Part shown: piece by piece, positions 9,785 to 18,534 of the stretch
How the letters are laid out: each line of letters opens with the position of its first letter
How positions within the stretch are numbered: position 1 is the first letter of the stretch
From: Candidatus Melainabacteria bacterium
Lineage (GTDB): Bacteria; Cyanobacteriota; Vampirovibrionia; Obscuribacterales; Obscuribacteraceae
Assembly (NCBI GenBank): GCA_016699165.1
Contig: CP064963.1
Coordinates: forward strand, 62,001-126,000
Direction: 5' to 3'
DNA: 64,000 nt
The notes under the pieces: model-generated
What the model was told of the DNA's origin: nothing
What the model saw: the letters and a program-made list of their open reading frames with translations, nothing else
Databases searched by the model: none
Translations under genes and position numbers: made by a program

Positions 9785-10498
9785 CTATTTACCAGTGCGA
9801 TTGAAGCCTTCGGCAATGAGCTGATACCCGCCACCGTATACGGTCTTTATATACTTACGCTCACTAGTTTCTAATCTAGTGCGCAAGTGACGAATGTGTA
9901 CGCGAATAGTATCGACGTCATCGTCGGGAGCGTAGCCCCAGACCTCTTCCAGAAGCTTTCCTGTGCTTACAGTCTGACCGTGGTGCTGCATCAAACAGTG
10001 CAAAATTTCAAACTCAGTAGGGGTCAGTTTGACGATACGTTCTGCAACTTTGGCTTGTAGATTTTCTGGGATTAGAGTTATCTCACCTGCATGCAAAATT
10101 TCAGGTAACGAAGCTGAATGTAAAACAGATCCGGCTCGTCTCAATAGTGCACGCACGCGCACCTGCAATTCTGGAATCTCAAAAGGCTTGACCAGATAAT
10201 CGTCTGCACCAGAATCGAAACCAGTGACTTTGTCCTTGGTCATGCCAAGAGCTGTCAACATTAATATAGGTATGCCATTGGTCTGAGGATTCTGACGAAT
10301 GCGCTGACAGACTGTGAAGCCGTCCAGATCTGGCATCATGACATCGAGCACAATCATTTCGGGCAAATTTTGTTGAGCCAGGGCAAGACCTTTGATGCCG
10401 TCGTTGGCGGTCTCGACATGGTGCCCTAACAGCTCAAGGTTTATCTTGACAAGCTCGGCGATTGCGTGGTCGTCATCGATAACTAGAATTCGTGCCAA
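9785..10498 (-). CDS. OmpR-family response regulator resembling cyanobacterial RpaA
   Basis: 237-residue two-domain regulator. The receiver has the acidic pair in VIDDDHA, phospho-acceptor Asp in VLDVMMPDLDG (about residue 52), Thr in MLTALG and Lys in LVKPFE. The C-terminal winged helix contains the segment DDDVDTIRVHIRHLRTRLE and ends in IKTVYGGGYQL. From memory, phrases such as DGIKG, DGFTVCQR and HGQTV match cyanobacterial RpaA, the circadian output regulator, better than PhoB. No histidine kinase is adjacent. The start is TTG at 10498, chosen because a strong GGGGAG ribosome site lies six bases upstream. It is the last gene of an operon running from 15996, 13 bases after the HtrA gene. 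Confidence 0.9.
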   Translation of the reverse strand: MARILVIDDDHAIAELVKINLELLGHHVETANDGIKGLALAQQNLPEMIVLDVMMPDLDGFTVCQRIRQNPQTNGIPILMLTALGMTKDKVTGFDSGADDYLVKPFEIPELQVRVRALLRRAGSVLHSASLPEILHAGEITLIPENLQAKVAERIVKLTPTEFEILHCLMQHHGQTVSTGKLLEEVWGYAPDDDVDTIRVHIRHLRTRLETSERKYIKTVYGGGYQLIAEGFNRTGK

Positions 10499-10511
10499 TT
10501 TCTGCTCCCCT

Positions 10512-11591
10512 TCAGCTGGTCTTAGTGACCACCAATTTTACTGGAATCTTGAGGACCTTGCCTCCTCGAACCACAGTCAGTTTAACTACTTGATTAGGTT
10601 GTTTCTTCTCAATGTATGAATATAAGTCATCTTCAGTTTGTACTTTCACATCATCTACATGAGTAATGAGATCTGCAAGTGAGGCATCGAATATTCGATA
10701 TACCATTTCGCCATCCTGATAATTGACGATTTTTGGTCCTTGAAGACCAGCTTCGTGCGAAGGTCCATTGGGGTCAACTTGTATCACGCGTAATCCGCCT
10801 TTGTCCGGCTTGGCTGTCAGACCAAGCTCTGGGCGCTTAACTATGTGAAATTCAATTAACTGTGGTACCACTCTGCTTGCCACCGCACTTGGTATTGCAA
10901 GTCCAATACCAGACGAGCCTTGTGTGGCGCTTACAATTGAGTCGTTGATACCAATTAAGTTGCCTTGAATATCAAGCAAAGGTCCTCCTGAATTGCCTCG
11001 ATTGATAGCGGCATCAGTTTGAATGACGCCTTTCACTAGTCTGTTTGCAGCCGTTCTCATAGTACGACTTATGCTTGAAACTATTCCCTGAGTCAATGTC
11101 TGATCTATTCCATAAGGGCTTCCGATGGCAAGAACTCTTCTGCCTACCTGAATTTCAGATGACTTGTCTTTTAATTCTACAAAATCGAACACCCTACCTT
11201 TTGGTGCCAGTAATTTGAGCACTGCTAGATCTGATGCGGGATCTCGACCGATGATGGCCGCTTCAAAAGAAGTTCCATCAAATAAGGTGGCGCGAATTTT
11301 TGCTGCCTGTGATACCACATGGTCGCATGTCACCACATAACCGTCTTTGCTGATTAAGCAGCCAGATCCAATGCCTGGATCTTCGTACATATTAATGGCA
11401 TTAGGAGTGTAAATAGATAAGTTAACTACCGCTTTGTGAGCCTTTTCCCAAACTCGAATATTTGCTTCTTCTTCTGGGAGCAATGGAATTTTCGGTGCTG
11501 ATAGTGCCGCATTTGGTAGCGCTAAAAATAGACATCCAGCCATTAAGAGCGGTGTTAACCTAAGTTTGTGATGCAGGATGCGCTTAATCAT
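10512..11591 (-). CDS. HtrA/DegP-like secreted serine protease with PDZ domain
   Basis: 359-residue envelope protease of the trypsin-like S1C family. A signal peptide spans about residues 1-32. The triad is visible as His in VTCDHVV (about 88), Asp in DPASDLAVLKL (about 118) and Ser in NRGNSGGPL (about 199). Residues about 245-345 form a PDZ domain. Such proteases degrade misfolded envelope proteins. TCDHVV replaces the more usual TNAHVV. I choose ATG 11591 because AAAGAGGT lies five to six bases upstream; an earlier start at 11624 would overlap plsY by 41 bases and lacks such a site. With this start the overlap with plsY is 8 bases. Confidence 0.92.
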   Translation of the reverse strand: MIKRILHHKLRLTPLLMAGCLFLALPNAALSAPKIPLLPEEEANIRVWEKAHKAVVNLSIYTPNAINMYEDPGIGSGCLISKDGYVVTCDHVVSQAAKIRATLFDGTSFEAAIIGRDPASDLAVLKLLAPKGRVFDFVELKDKSSEIQVGRRVLAIGSPYGIDQTLTQGIVSSISRTMRTAANRLVKGVIQTDAAINRGNSGGPLLDIQGNLIGINDSIVSATQGSSGIGLAIPSAVASRVVPQLIEFHIVKRPELGLTAKPDKGGLRVIQVDPNGPSHEAGLQGPKIVNYQDGEMVYRIFDASLADLITHVDDVKVQTEDDLYSYIEKKQPNQVVKLTVVRGGKVLKIPVKLVVTKTS

Positions 11592-12255
11592 TTGCGACCT
11601 CTTTAAGCGTATTGTCTTTGTCACTATCTGGTGCTTTCTTGCCGAATTTGGGCTCGGTTCCTTTCATCAGTCGTTTGACATTTTCGGTATGTCGAGCTGT
11701 TATATAGGTGAAAGCAATAAAGGTGTAGACGACATAGGGAATGGGCGAGTGAAGCCAAATCATGGTCACTATGCATGAGAAAGTGCCGATGATAGAGGCT
11801 AGTGAGACATATCTGGTTACAAAAATCAAAAATGCCCAAAGTGCAAAAGCGATAATTGCAACAAGCCAGTTTAAGGCGAAATAAGTACCAAGTCCGGTGG
11901 CAACACTTTTGCCTCCTTGAAAATTCAAAAATATGGACTTACTGTGTCCAATCAAACTTATGACAGCTGCAAATACAGGCAGTAAGCCTCGCACGCCAAA
12001 CAAATCGAAAGAATATGCCGACTCAAGATAAATAGCGATTGCAACTGCAAGATAGCCTTTGAAAATATCAAAGAACATCACAAAAGCTGCTTCTTTTTTG
12101 CCGACGCAGCGCAACACGTTAGTGGCACCAGTAGAGCCAGAGCCTTCCTTTCTAATATCGATTCCTTTGGCTACTTTTGCTACCCAAAATCCGGTCGGAA
12201 TGGCGCCGAGTAAATAGGCTATTAAAAGGCTCGAAATGGCAATAACAATCGACAT
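11584..12255 (-). CDS. plsY: Glycerol-3-phosphate acyltransferase PlsY
   Basis: 223-residue polytopic inner-membrane enzyme that transfers an acyl group from acyl-phosphate to glycerol 3-phosphate, the first step of phospholipid synthesis. The signature motifs EGSGSTGATNVLR and GGKSVATGLG are intact, and the hydrophobic profile fits the usual membrane spans. The C-terminal cytoplasmic tail (about residues 195-223) is charged and slightly longer than typical. It overlaps the der stop by one base and the HtrA gene by 8 bases, so all three are probably translated from one mRNA. PlsX is not in the window. Confidence 0.96.
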   Translation of the reverse strand: MSIVIAISSLLIAYLLGAIPTGFWVAKVAKGIDIRKEGSGSTGATNVLRCVGKKEAAFVMFFDIFKGYLAVAIAIYLESAYSFDLFGVRGLLPVFAAVISLIGHSKSIFLNFQGGKSVATGLGTYFALNWLVAIIAFALWAFLIFVTRYVSLASIIGTFSCIVTMIWLHSPIPYVVYTFIAFTYITARHTENVKRLMKGTEPKFGKKAPDSDKDNTLKEVAND

Positions 12256-13643
12256 TACTGGTTCTTTTTGGGTCTGGTCAAAATCCTGATGGGTGTGCCT
12301 TCAAAACCGAAATTTTCGCGCAGTTTGCGCTCCAAGTATGTCCGGTAATTGTCGGTCAATAGCTTGGTATCATTTACGAATAGCGCAAAAGTGGGTGGTC
12401 CAACAGACACTTGTGTAGCGTAATAGATCTTCAGGCGCTTACCACGCTTACCTGCTGGTGGTGGCACAAGCGCTACGCATTCGACTATCGATTGATTCAA
12501 AAGACTGGTTGTGACTCGTCTGTGATTTTGAGCAAAGGCAAGACCTGCAGCCTCAATGATTTTTCCTACTCGAACCTTTTCAGTGGCGCTTGTAAAAAGA
12601 ACAGGCGCGTAGCAAATTGCGCGAAGATCCTGGTCAATATCTTTTTTCAGTTCGTTCATTTTTGTCGATGATTTATTTTCGAATAAATCCCATTTGTTCA
12701 TGACTATAACTACGCCACGTCCGGCTTCGGCAATTTTGGATGCGATTTTTTGGTCTTGATCCGATATCGGTTCGGATGAATCGATGATTTGCACCACTAC
12801 GTCGGCATTTGAAATCGCCTTAAAAGAGCGCACTACAGAGAAGGCTTCAATACCGTACTCTACTTTGGTGCGACGTCGAATTCCGGCTGTGTCAATGAGA
12901 GTGATTTCTCTGCCATTGTGTTTGATAATGGTGTGAATGGCATCGCGTGTGGTGCCTGGTTCATCTGAAACAATGGTTCGATCTGCGCCGCACAAAATAT
13001 TTAAAAGTGAAGACTTGCCCACATTAGGTTTGCCCACAAGAGCGAGAGAGAATGGCTTTTTAGAGAGGTCTTCCTCTTCACCTTCAGCTAATTCTTCCTC
13101 TTCTGAGATTCTTCCTTTTTTACCTTTAGGTAGATTTTCAATAACCAGATCAAGCAAATCGCCCACGCCGCCTGAGCCAACTCTGGCAGACAAACTGTGC
13201 GGTTCGCCTAGTCCCAGTGAATAAAATTCAGGCACGTTCAATTCGTCTTTAGGTGTGTCAATTTTATTGACAGCAAGTAGAACTGGTTTTTTCGACTGAC
13301 GAAGGATTTGAGCAATGTCTTCATCGACGCCGATGGGGCCTTGCTTTCCATCGACAATAAAAACAATAACATCAGACTCGTCGATGGCCAGTCTAACCTG
13401 CTTATTGACCTCTTCGTTTATTTGAGCCGAACTATTTATGTCTGCAGGGTTACCAGGCAAAATGCCGCCTGTGTCCACGATTAAGAATTTACTTCCTGAC
13501 CACTCTGCTTCGCGATAAATCCTATCGCGAGTAACTCCAGGTTGGTCATCCACGATTGCGCTGCGCGAACCTACGCATCTATTGAAGAAGGTTGACTTTC
13601 CTACATTTGGACGGCCTACTATCGCGACCACGCCCTTAACCAC
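12255..13643 (-). CDS. der: Ribosome-assembly GTPase Der (EngA)
   Basis: 462-residue essential GTPase needed for 50S subunit maturation. Two G domains are in tandem, as is unique to Der: the first with GRPNVGKST and the NKID box, and the second (from about residue 195) with GKPNVGKSS, DTAGI and NKWD. A C-terminal KH-like domain (about 375-462) follows. The linker between the G domains is strongly acidic, as in many homologues. It sits 16 bases after the coiled-coil/J-domain gene and overlaps plsY by one base. Confidence 0.97.
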   Translation of the reverse strand: MVKGVVAIVGRPNVGKSTFFNRCVGSRSAIVDDQPGVTRDRIYREAEWSGSKFLIVDTGGILPGNPADINSSAQINEEVNKQVRLAIDESDVIVFIVDGKQGPIGVDEDIAQILRQSKKPVLLAVNKIDTPKDELNVPEFYSLGLGEPHSLSARVGSGGVGDLLDLVIENLPKGKKGRISEEEELAEGEEEDLSKKPFSLALVGKPNVGKSSLLNILCGADRTIVSDEPGTTRDAIHTIIKHNGREITLIDTAGIRRRTKVEYGIEAFSVVRSFKAISNADVVVQIIDSSEPISDQDQKIASKIAEAGRGVVIVMNKWDLFENKSSTKMNELKKDIDQDLRAICYAPVLFTSATEKVRVGKIIEAAGLAFAQNHRRVTTSLLNQSIVECVALVPPPAGKRGKRLKIYYATQVSVGPPTFALFVNDTKLLTDNYRTYLERKLRENFGFEGTPIRILTRPKKNQ

Positions 13644-13659
13644 GGCTACTCCTCAATCA

Positions 13660-15996
13660 CTACTCTTGGTCTTCCGGTTTTTGATCTTCCGGTTTTTTCT
13701 TGCCAGCAAAACGATTTACGCTACCTGGCGCTTGCGCACCAAATTTTTTGCCCAATTTGGGTGCTGTTTGATCCATGAATTTTAATAGCGTTGGTTTTGC
13801 AAGATTTATTGCTGTGGCGATTTCTGGGTCACCACCTTGATCTGGGTGAACACCTGGAGCTGAAATGGCTTTTTTCCAGGCATCACTAATCGATTCTTTG
13901 GTCAAATTCTCAGGTGCAAGACCCAGGATTTGACAAGCTTTGCGTACTTCCGGTGGAACGTTGCGAATCACTGGTATCACTGGAAGATTGGTGGCGCTTT
14001 GAGCTGCTTCAGTATTTGCATGCGTACCGCGTTGTCCAACAAATTTATTAATGCCTTTAGCACCAGCCGGATCGGTTTGAGCTTGCGCCGGATCTATGGA
14101 AGCTTTGCCCACCATGCGCGGAACTTCTCCAGTGCTATGTTCTTGTTGGTGTTGAATTTTGTGTTGAACTAAATTGCGCAACGCAGCTTCGTTTGGTGTC
14201 GCTTTTTCGCTGTGATCGATTGGAATAATGTCGTCTGGTAATTCGATTTTTCCAAGGCGCTCAAGCTCCTCAATGTCTTCGAAAATATCCATTTGGTCAA
14301 AATCTATTGCTTCTTCTACTTGTTGGTGCTCAAAATGTTCTTGTTGCGGCTGAGCGTCTTGATACTCACCGTGCGCCTCTTGAGCATATTCGCCCTGAGC
14401 GTACGGATTATATTGAAGGTCTTGAACATTATCTTGCTCGTCATAATTTTGATATCCAGCACCAAAATCATATGGAACTTCTTGCTCTGGCTGCGTATAA
14501 TTAGGATCTTGTCCGTAGGCTTGCTCTTGTGCGTAAGCAGGCTCTTGAGCGTAAGCAGGCTCTTGGGCGTAAGCAGGCTCTTGGGCGTAAGCAGGCTCTT
14601 GGGCGTAAGCAGGATCTTGTCCGTAAGCAGGATCTTGTCCGTAAGCTTGCTCTTGTGCATAAACAGGTTCTTGCATCTGGGCGTTTTCGTATAAAGGCTG
14701 TGGTGCTTGACCTTGACCGCCCATTTGATAAACAGTCTCAACGTCTTTCCATTTCATGTCTTTGAGCGCATTGTACTCGCTTGATGAGTTGCCTATTGCT
14801 TGCATCATTGAAAGGTCGGGAGCTTGAAACGCTTGAGCTTGAATTGGTGCGGTGGCGTCGTAATTAATAGAAGCTGGTTCAATTTGTATTTGCTCAGCTA
14901 CAGAAGCCGCTTCTTCTGCAGCTTGTGCCCTGCCGTCGTTTAGACCTTTTTGGTAGCCAGTGTGCCACGAGTTCTGCAATTGAGTGACTAAAGTGTCCAT
15001 TTCTTCTTGCATCTCGACTTGTTTTGCATCGCTTTCCGCAATACGTTGTTCGAGTTCTGCTGCATAAGCTTCAAGTTCTGGAGTTGAAGCCGATTGGCTT
15101 TGCTGCTGTAATTCTTTTTGTTCTGCTTCGTTCTCGAGTTCCTGAATCCGTCCAATTAATCTTGCGTTTTCATCTTCGAAATGATTGAGACGATCAGTCA
15201 ATTCTTGCTGCAAATTGCGCAAATTTAGCAGTTCTTCATTGTCACCAACGTTACCAGGCAAGTTTGAGGTATCTACTAGATTATTTGAATGCTCTTTTTC
15301 AGCAATCGCCTTTAGTTCGCGATTTTCTGCATCCAGTTCGCGCAGTCTAATGTTCAGCGCTTCGTTAACTCGCTCAAGACCAAGCACACTGTGATTTAAA
15401 TCTTTGTTGTCATCTTCAAAACGAGCAAGCTGGCCTTGGGTTGTGCCAAGCTCTTCTCTTGCTTCAGCTAATTGCTTTTCAAGCTCCTGGACTTCGCTTT
15501 CGCTTTCCATCTGGAGCAAATCTTTGAATTGTTCGTTGAAATCTTCCGTAAGCGAAAAATCGACATCTAAATCGCTGCCTGAGTCTTTGTTTTTGTCTGT
15601 TTTATTATTGACTTTTGGTTTTTCGGAGCTCTCCTCAACTACAACTTCGACCTCAGTAGATGAACTGGTCGGAGCAGTGAGTTTTTCTTCCAGATCAATT
15701 ACCTGAGCATTGAGACGTTCGTTTTCCTCACGCAGCTTTTCCAGGTTGATCTCAAGAGTGTTGAATTTGATGTCGGCTTCCGAAGCCGAGGGCTGAAAAT
15801 GCCATTTAGACGCCTCGTCTCTTGCATCCAGAATGATTTTCATCAAGGATGGCGTACGAAAAATGTCCGAAGGAAAGATTTTCGCCTCGTCCGAAACAGT
15901 GTAAGGATTGATATCGAAACCTTTGTCTTTGACCTTCTCAATAGCTGAGAGGATCATTGCATCTTCAATTTTTGGCGCTTTTTTCTGTTCCGACAT
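13660..15996 (-). CDS. Coiled-coil protein with hexapeptide repeats and a C-terminal J-like domain
   Basis: 778-residue protein with no signal peptide, so probably cytoplasmic. Residues about 1-70 form a small helical region. Residues about 75-345 are a long, highly charged coiled coil. A disordered Gln/Pro/Tyr-rich section contains nine near-perfect YAQEPA/YGQDPA repeats (about residues 444-494). Near the C-terminus (about 690-750) is a J-domain-like segment with ACQILGLAP, ESISDAWKKA and HPDQGGD, including the HPD tripeptide by which J-domains stimulate DnaK. The end is basic. I know of no named family with this order. It is the first gene of the operon with der, plsY, htrA and the RpaA-like regulator. 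A co-chaperone or scaffold role is only an inference. Confidence 0.8.
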   Translation of the reverse strand: MSEQKKAPKIEDAMILSAIEKVKDKGFDINPYTVSDEAKIFPSDIFRTPSLMKIILDARDEASKWHFQPSASEADIKFNTLEINLEKLREENERLNAQVIDLEEKLTAPTSSSTEVEVVVEESSEKPKVNNKTDKNKDSGSDLDVDFSLTEDFNEQFKDLLQMESESEVQELEKQLAEAREELGTTQGQLARFEDDNKDLNHSVLGLERVNEALNIRLRELDAENRELKAIAEKEHSNNLVDTSNLPGNVGDNEELLNLRNLQQELTDRLNHFEDENARLIGRIQELENEAEQKELQQQSQSASTPELEAYAAELEQRIAESDAKQVEMQEEMDTLVTQLQNSWHTGYQKGLNDGRAQAAEEAASVAEQIQIEPASINYDATAPIQAQAFQAPDLSMMQAIGNSSSEYNALKDMKWKDVETVYQMGGQGQAPQPLYENAQMQEPVYAQEQAYGQDPAYGQDPAYAQEPAYAQEPAYAQEPAYAQEPAYAQEQAYGQDPNYTQPEQEVPYDFGAGYQNYDEQDNVQDLQYNPYAQGEYAQEAHGEYQDAQPQQEHFEHQQVEEAIDFDQMDIFEDIEELERLGKIELPDDIIPIDHSEKATPNEAALRNLVQHKIQHQQEHSTGEVPRMVGKASIDPAQAQTDPAGAKGINKFVGQRGTHANTEAAQSATNLPVIPVIRNVPPEVRKACQILGLAPENLTKESISDAWKKAISAPGVHPDQGGDPEIATAINLAKPTLLKFMDQTAPKLGKKFGAQAPGSVNRFAGKKKPEDQKPEDQE
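14504..14672 (-). repeat. 18-base tandem repeat inside the coiled-coil/J-domain gene
   Basis: About nine consecutive 18-base units encode YAQEPA or YGQDPA on the minus strand. The central units are almost identical in nucleotide sequence, which suggests recent slippage or unequal exchange and possible length variation between strains. The repeat period is a multiple of three, so copy changes would keep the reading frame. Confidence 0.9.
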
Positions 15997-16130
15997 CGAT
16001 ATCCCTGGTATTGAAAGAGCCGATAGAGCAGTATAGCTTTTCTAATATCTTTTTTCTTCCACTATATAAGAAAATATTGCTCAAAATGGCGAAAACTTAT
16101 TGCATTAAAAACTCGGGGTTGTAAGGCATC

Positions 16131-16412
16131 TTGACTTGCATCAAATTAAAAATCAAAGGTCGCGTCCAGGGCGTTTTCTACCGCCAGTCCACTTGTAAGG
16201 AAGCAATAGCGCTTGGTCTTTTTGGCTGGGTCAAAAACAAAGTGGACGGCTCAGTCGAAGCGCTGGTATTTGGACCAGATGAAAAGGTGCAAGAACTGGT
16301 TGTTTGGTGCCATGAAGGACCACCCAGTGCCCAAGTGGAATCAGTCGAAGTGGAAGATGCAGACCAGGGGCTAATTAGTGAGTATCTTGGCCGATTCGTT
16401 GTGATCAGCTAA
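16131..16412 (+). CDS. acyP: Acylphosphatase
   Basis: 93-residue enzyme that hydrolyses carboxyl-phosphate bonds such as in acetyl phosphate. The catalytic signature GRVQGVFYRQS is complete, with the Arg that binds phosphate, and the Asn is present in the later FGWVKNKVDGSVE. The length is standard. The start is TTG at 16131, preceded by TAAGG four bases upstream. It is convergent with dnaX and their 3' ends overlap by 8 bases. No partner gene is evident. Confidence 0.93.
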   Translation: MTCIKLKIKGRVQGVFYRQSTCKEAIALGLFGWVKNKVDGSVEALVFGPDEKVQELVVWCHEGPPSAQVESVEVEDADQGLISEYLGRFVVIS

Positions 16413-18483
16413 TAAATCTGGAGCCGGGACCTTCGAAGAGTTTATAAGCTTCTTTGGCATTCTGCGAAGCCGTGCCGTCCGTTTCAAGAACCATCAAGCT
16501 GATTTCGCTTGGAGCCTTGGTGCCGGTATTTGGCGCTGAATTTGTTTCTGTGTCTGTCTGGGATGTATGGGGCTTAGCCCTATCATCCTCCGAGTCTGGC
16601 TCAGAGACGCTTTGAGTTTCTTGCGCACGGGGTGCTGGGGCTTGAGGAGCCGGTTTTGGAGATGAATTTTTATTGGGTTGTGAACGGTGACTTTCATCCA
16701 CCACTTTTACTTTTACTGTGATGGTATCGCCTGTGATGTCTTTAAAAGCTTGAGAAATGTGGTGCGATTTTGATTCGATAGTTTTTTGGAAAAATTCTTT
16801 TGGAACACCAAGATAGAGCACGTCGTTTTCGTGATTAAGCGGAAAGGCATGCATGTTCACTACGCTATATGCAGGAATATTGCGCTTTTGCAGTGCATCA
16901 AGCACTCGATCCCACAACAGATCCAAATCGCCATAAGATCCGCTTTGAGCAGGGGGACTTGATTCTGGAGCGGGCTGTGATGTTTGATCGTCGCTTGTCG
17001 GAGCAATTGATTGTGCATCATTAAAATCTGGCTCAGAATCAGGCTCTTCAATCTTTTCAGAAAGCATAATAGTCATTTCGCCTTGAGGCATTTCGACTCT
17101 TTCCAATGTGACAACGGTCGCATTATTTGATTGCGCTGTTACTGGAGCTGGAGCTGGAGCTGGAGCTGGAGCTGGAGCTGGAGCTGGAGCTGGAGCTGGA
17201 GCACTTGTCTGTGCTTGTGCTTGTGTTGGTGCTGGTTGTGAATATTGAGGTCTTGGTCGAGTCACCGCTTGTGGTGCGCTTATGTTCGATGGCTCAAAGC
17301 CGCCTTGCATTCGATTTTCGAGCGCTTCTAACTTGAGCGAAAGTTCTTTTACATCCTTTATGTCATGTCTGTGGCAGATTGACAAAAGTCCGATTTCTAA
17401 GGTCATTACAGGTAAAGATGAGCGTTTAACAGATTGCTCAAGTCTTTCTAATTGTTCGACAATTTGCACAAGCTCGGGGGATTGCACGCCTTCTTTCACT
17501 TGGGCAAGAATGCCTTCAAGATAAGAAGCCGAGCCGCTGACGTATTTACCCATCTGAGAGACATCTTGCACATTTAAAAATGAGCCTTTGACTAAATTCA
17601 AAAAGTGTTTTGCTAACTCAAGGGCAATTAGAGAAGGTTCTCTACCTTGACCTAAAAGTTCATTCACTGCTTGAGTAACACTGTAACCATCGCCTTTGAC
17701 GAGACCTGAACCAAGCGAAAGAAGTAAGTCCTCTTGCAGCGCACCAAGTAAAACAAGCAAGTCTTCTGACGTAATCGGTTTGCCTTCTTGGGCCAGAAGA
17801 CTGGCTTGGTCAAACAGACCCAGAGCGTCTCTGAGACCACCCCCAGAGCGACGACAAACAAGCTGAATGGCATCATCTGTGATACTGATATTTTCAGATT
17901 CGGCTACTTTGCGCAAATGTTTTTCCAACTCAGGCTGATTGGCAAGGCGGAACATCAAGCGCTGACAGCGACTCAAGATGGTTGGTGGAACTTTGTATTC
18001 TTCAGTGGTGGCAAGGATAAACACCACTTGCGGTGGCGGCTCTTCGATTGTTTTAAGCAGAGCATTGAATGCCTCTTTGGTGAGCATGTGGCATTCGTCT
18101 ACGATATAAATTTTGTACTTTCCACCTTGAGCAGCAAGGGGTGCTCGCTCTATTAGGCTACGAGCGTCATCCACGCTGTTATTTGATGCCGCGTCAATTT
18201 CAAATACAGACGGCGATGAAGACGAGGCAATCTCCACGCAAGATGGGCAAGTCAAACAGGGAGTTGTGGTGGGACCGTTATCGCAATTGAGGCTCTTGGC
18301 AAGAATGCGAGCGCTGGATGTTTTTCCAGTCCCACGCGGACCCGTGAATAAGTAGGCGTGCGTTATGCGCGAATTTTCAAGAGCATTGCTCAGTGTTTTA
18401 ACGACCGAACTCTGTCCGACAAGCTCTTGCAGAGTTTGCGGCCTGTACTTGAGATATAGCGGCTGGTATTTGGTCACTGACAT
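16405..18483 (-). CDS. dnaX: DNA polymerase III gamma/tau subunit DnaX
   Basis: 692-residue clamp-loader ATPase. The AAA+ module has Walker A GPRGTGKTS (about residue 45), a four-cysteine zinc module (CDNG...CLTCPSC) and Walker B in YIVDECHML; the sensor region LATTEEYKVPPTILSRCQ follows. The collar domain extends to about residue 370. The C-terminal half is a disordered linker, including an extended Ala-Pro alternation (about 428-450), then a tau-like domain near 515-610. The AAA+ module, collar and extension all lie in one continuous frame. I did not identify a programmed frameshift site for a short gamma form. It does not sit beside ybaB-recR, which are at 56893. Confidence 0.96.
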   Translation of the reverse strand: MSVTKYQPLYLKYRPQTLQELVGQSSVVKTLSNALENSRITHAYLFTGPRGTGKTSSARILAKSLNCDNGPTTTPCLTCPSCVEIASSSSPSVFEIDAASNNSVDDARSLIERAPLAAQGGKYKIYIVDECHMLTKEAFNALLKTIEEPPPQVVFILATTEEYKVPPTILSRCQRLMFRLANQPELEKHLRKVAESENISITDDAIQLVCRRSGGGLRDALGLFDQASLLAQEGKPITSEDLLVLLGALQEDLLLSLGSGLVKGDGYSVTQAVNELLGQGREPSLIALELAKHFLNLVKGSFLNVQDVSQMGKYVSGSASYLEGILAQVKEGVQSPELVQIVEQLERLEQSVKRSSLPVMTLEIGLLSICHRHDIKDVKELSLKLEALENRMQGGFEPSNISAPQAVTRPRPQYSQPAPTQAQAQTSAPAPAPAPAPAPAPAPAPAPVTAQSNNATVVTLERVEMPQGEMTIMLSEKIEEPDSEPDFNDAQSIAPTSDDQTSQPAPESSPPAQSGSYGDLDLLWDRVLDALQKRNIPAYSVVNMHAFPLNHENDVLYLGVPKEFFQKTIESKSHHISQAFKDITGDTITVKVKVVDESHRSQPNKNSSPKPAPQAPAPRAQETQSVSEPDSEDDRAKPHTSQTDTETNSAPNTGTKAPSEISLMVLETDGTASQNAKEAYKLFEGPGSRFIS
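17133..17202 (-). repeat. Hexanucleotide repeat encoding an Ala-Pro linker in dnaX
   Basis: Nearly twelve uninterrupted copies of a 6-base unit (GGAGCT on the plus strand) encode alternating Ala and Pro in the DnaX linker. The perfect repetition suggests a slippage-prone microsatellite whose copy number would alter linker length without shifting the frame. Confidence 0.9.
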
Positions 18484-18534
18484 GACCTATATTCTACCTG
18501 TTTGCCGGGCTCAAGCGCCTTGCTCAAAAGATAT

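Noticed and set aside
14504..14672. Direct repeats resembling a CRISPR array
   Set aside because: The units are contiguous with no unique spacers and lie in frame within a coding sequence.
14529..14765. Plus-strand frame with repeated RKQALG units
   Set aside because: It mirrors the tandem repeat of the coiled-coil gene on the other strand.
17127..17336. Plus-strand frame with alternating Leu-Glu
   Set aside because: It is the complementary reading of the dnaX Ala-Pro repeat and has no ribosome site.
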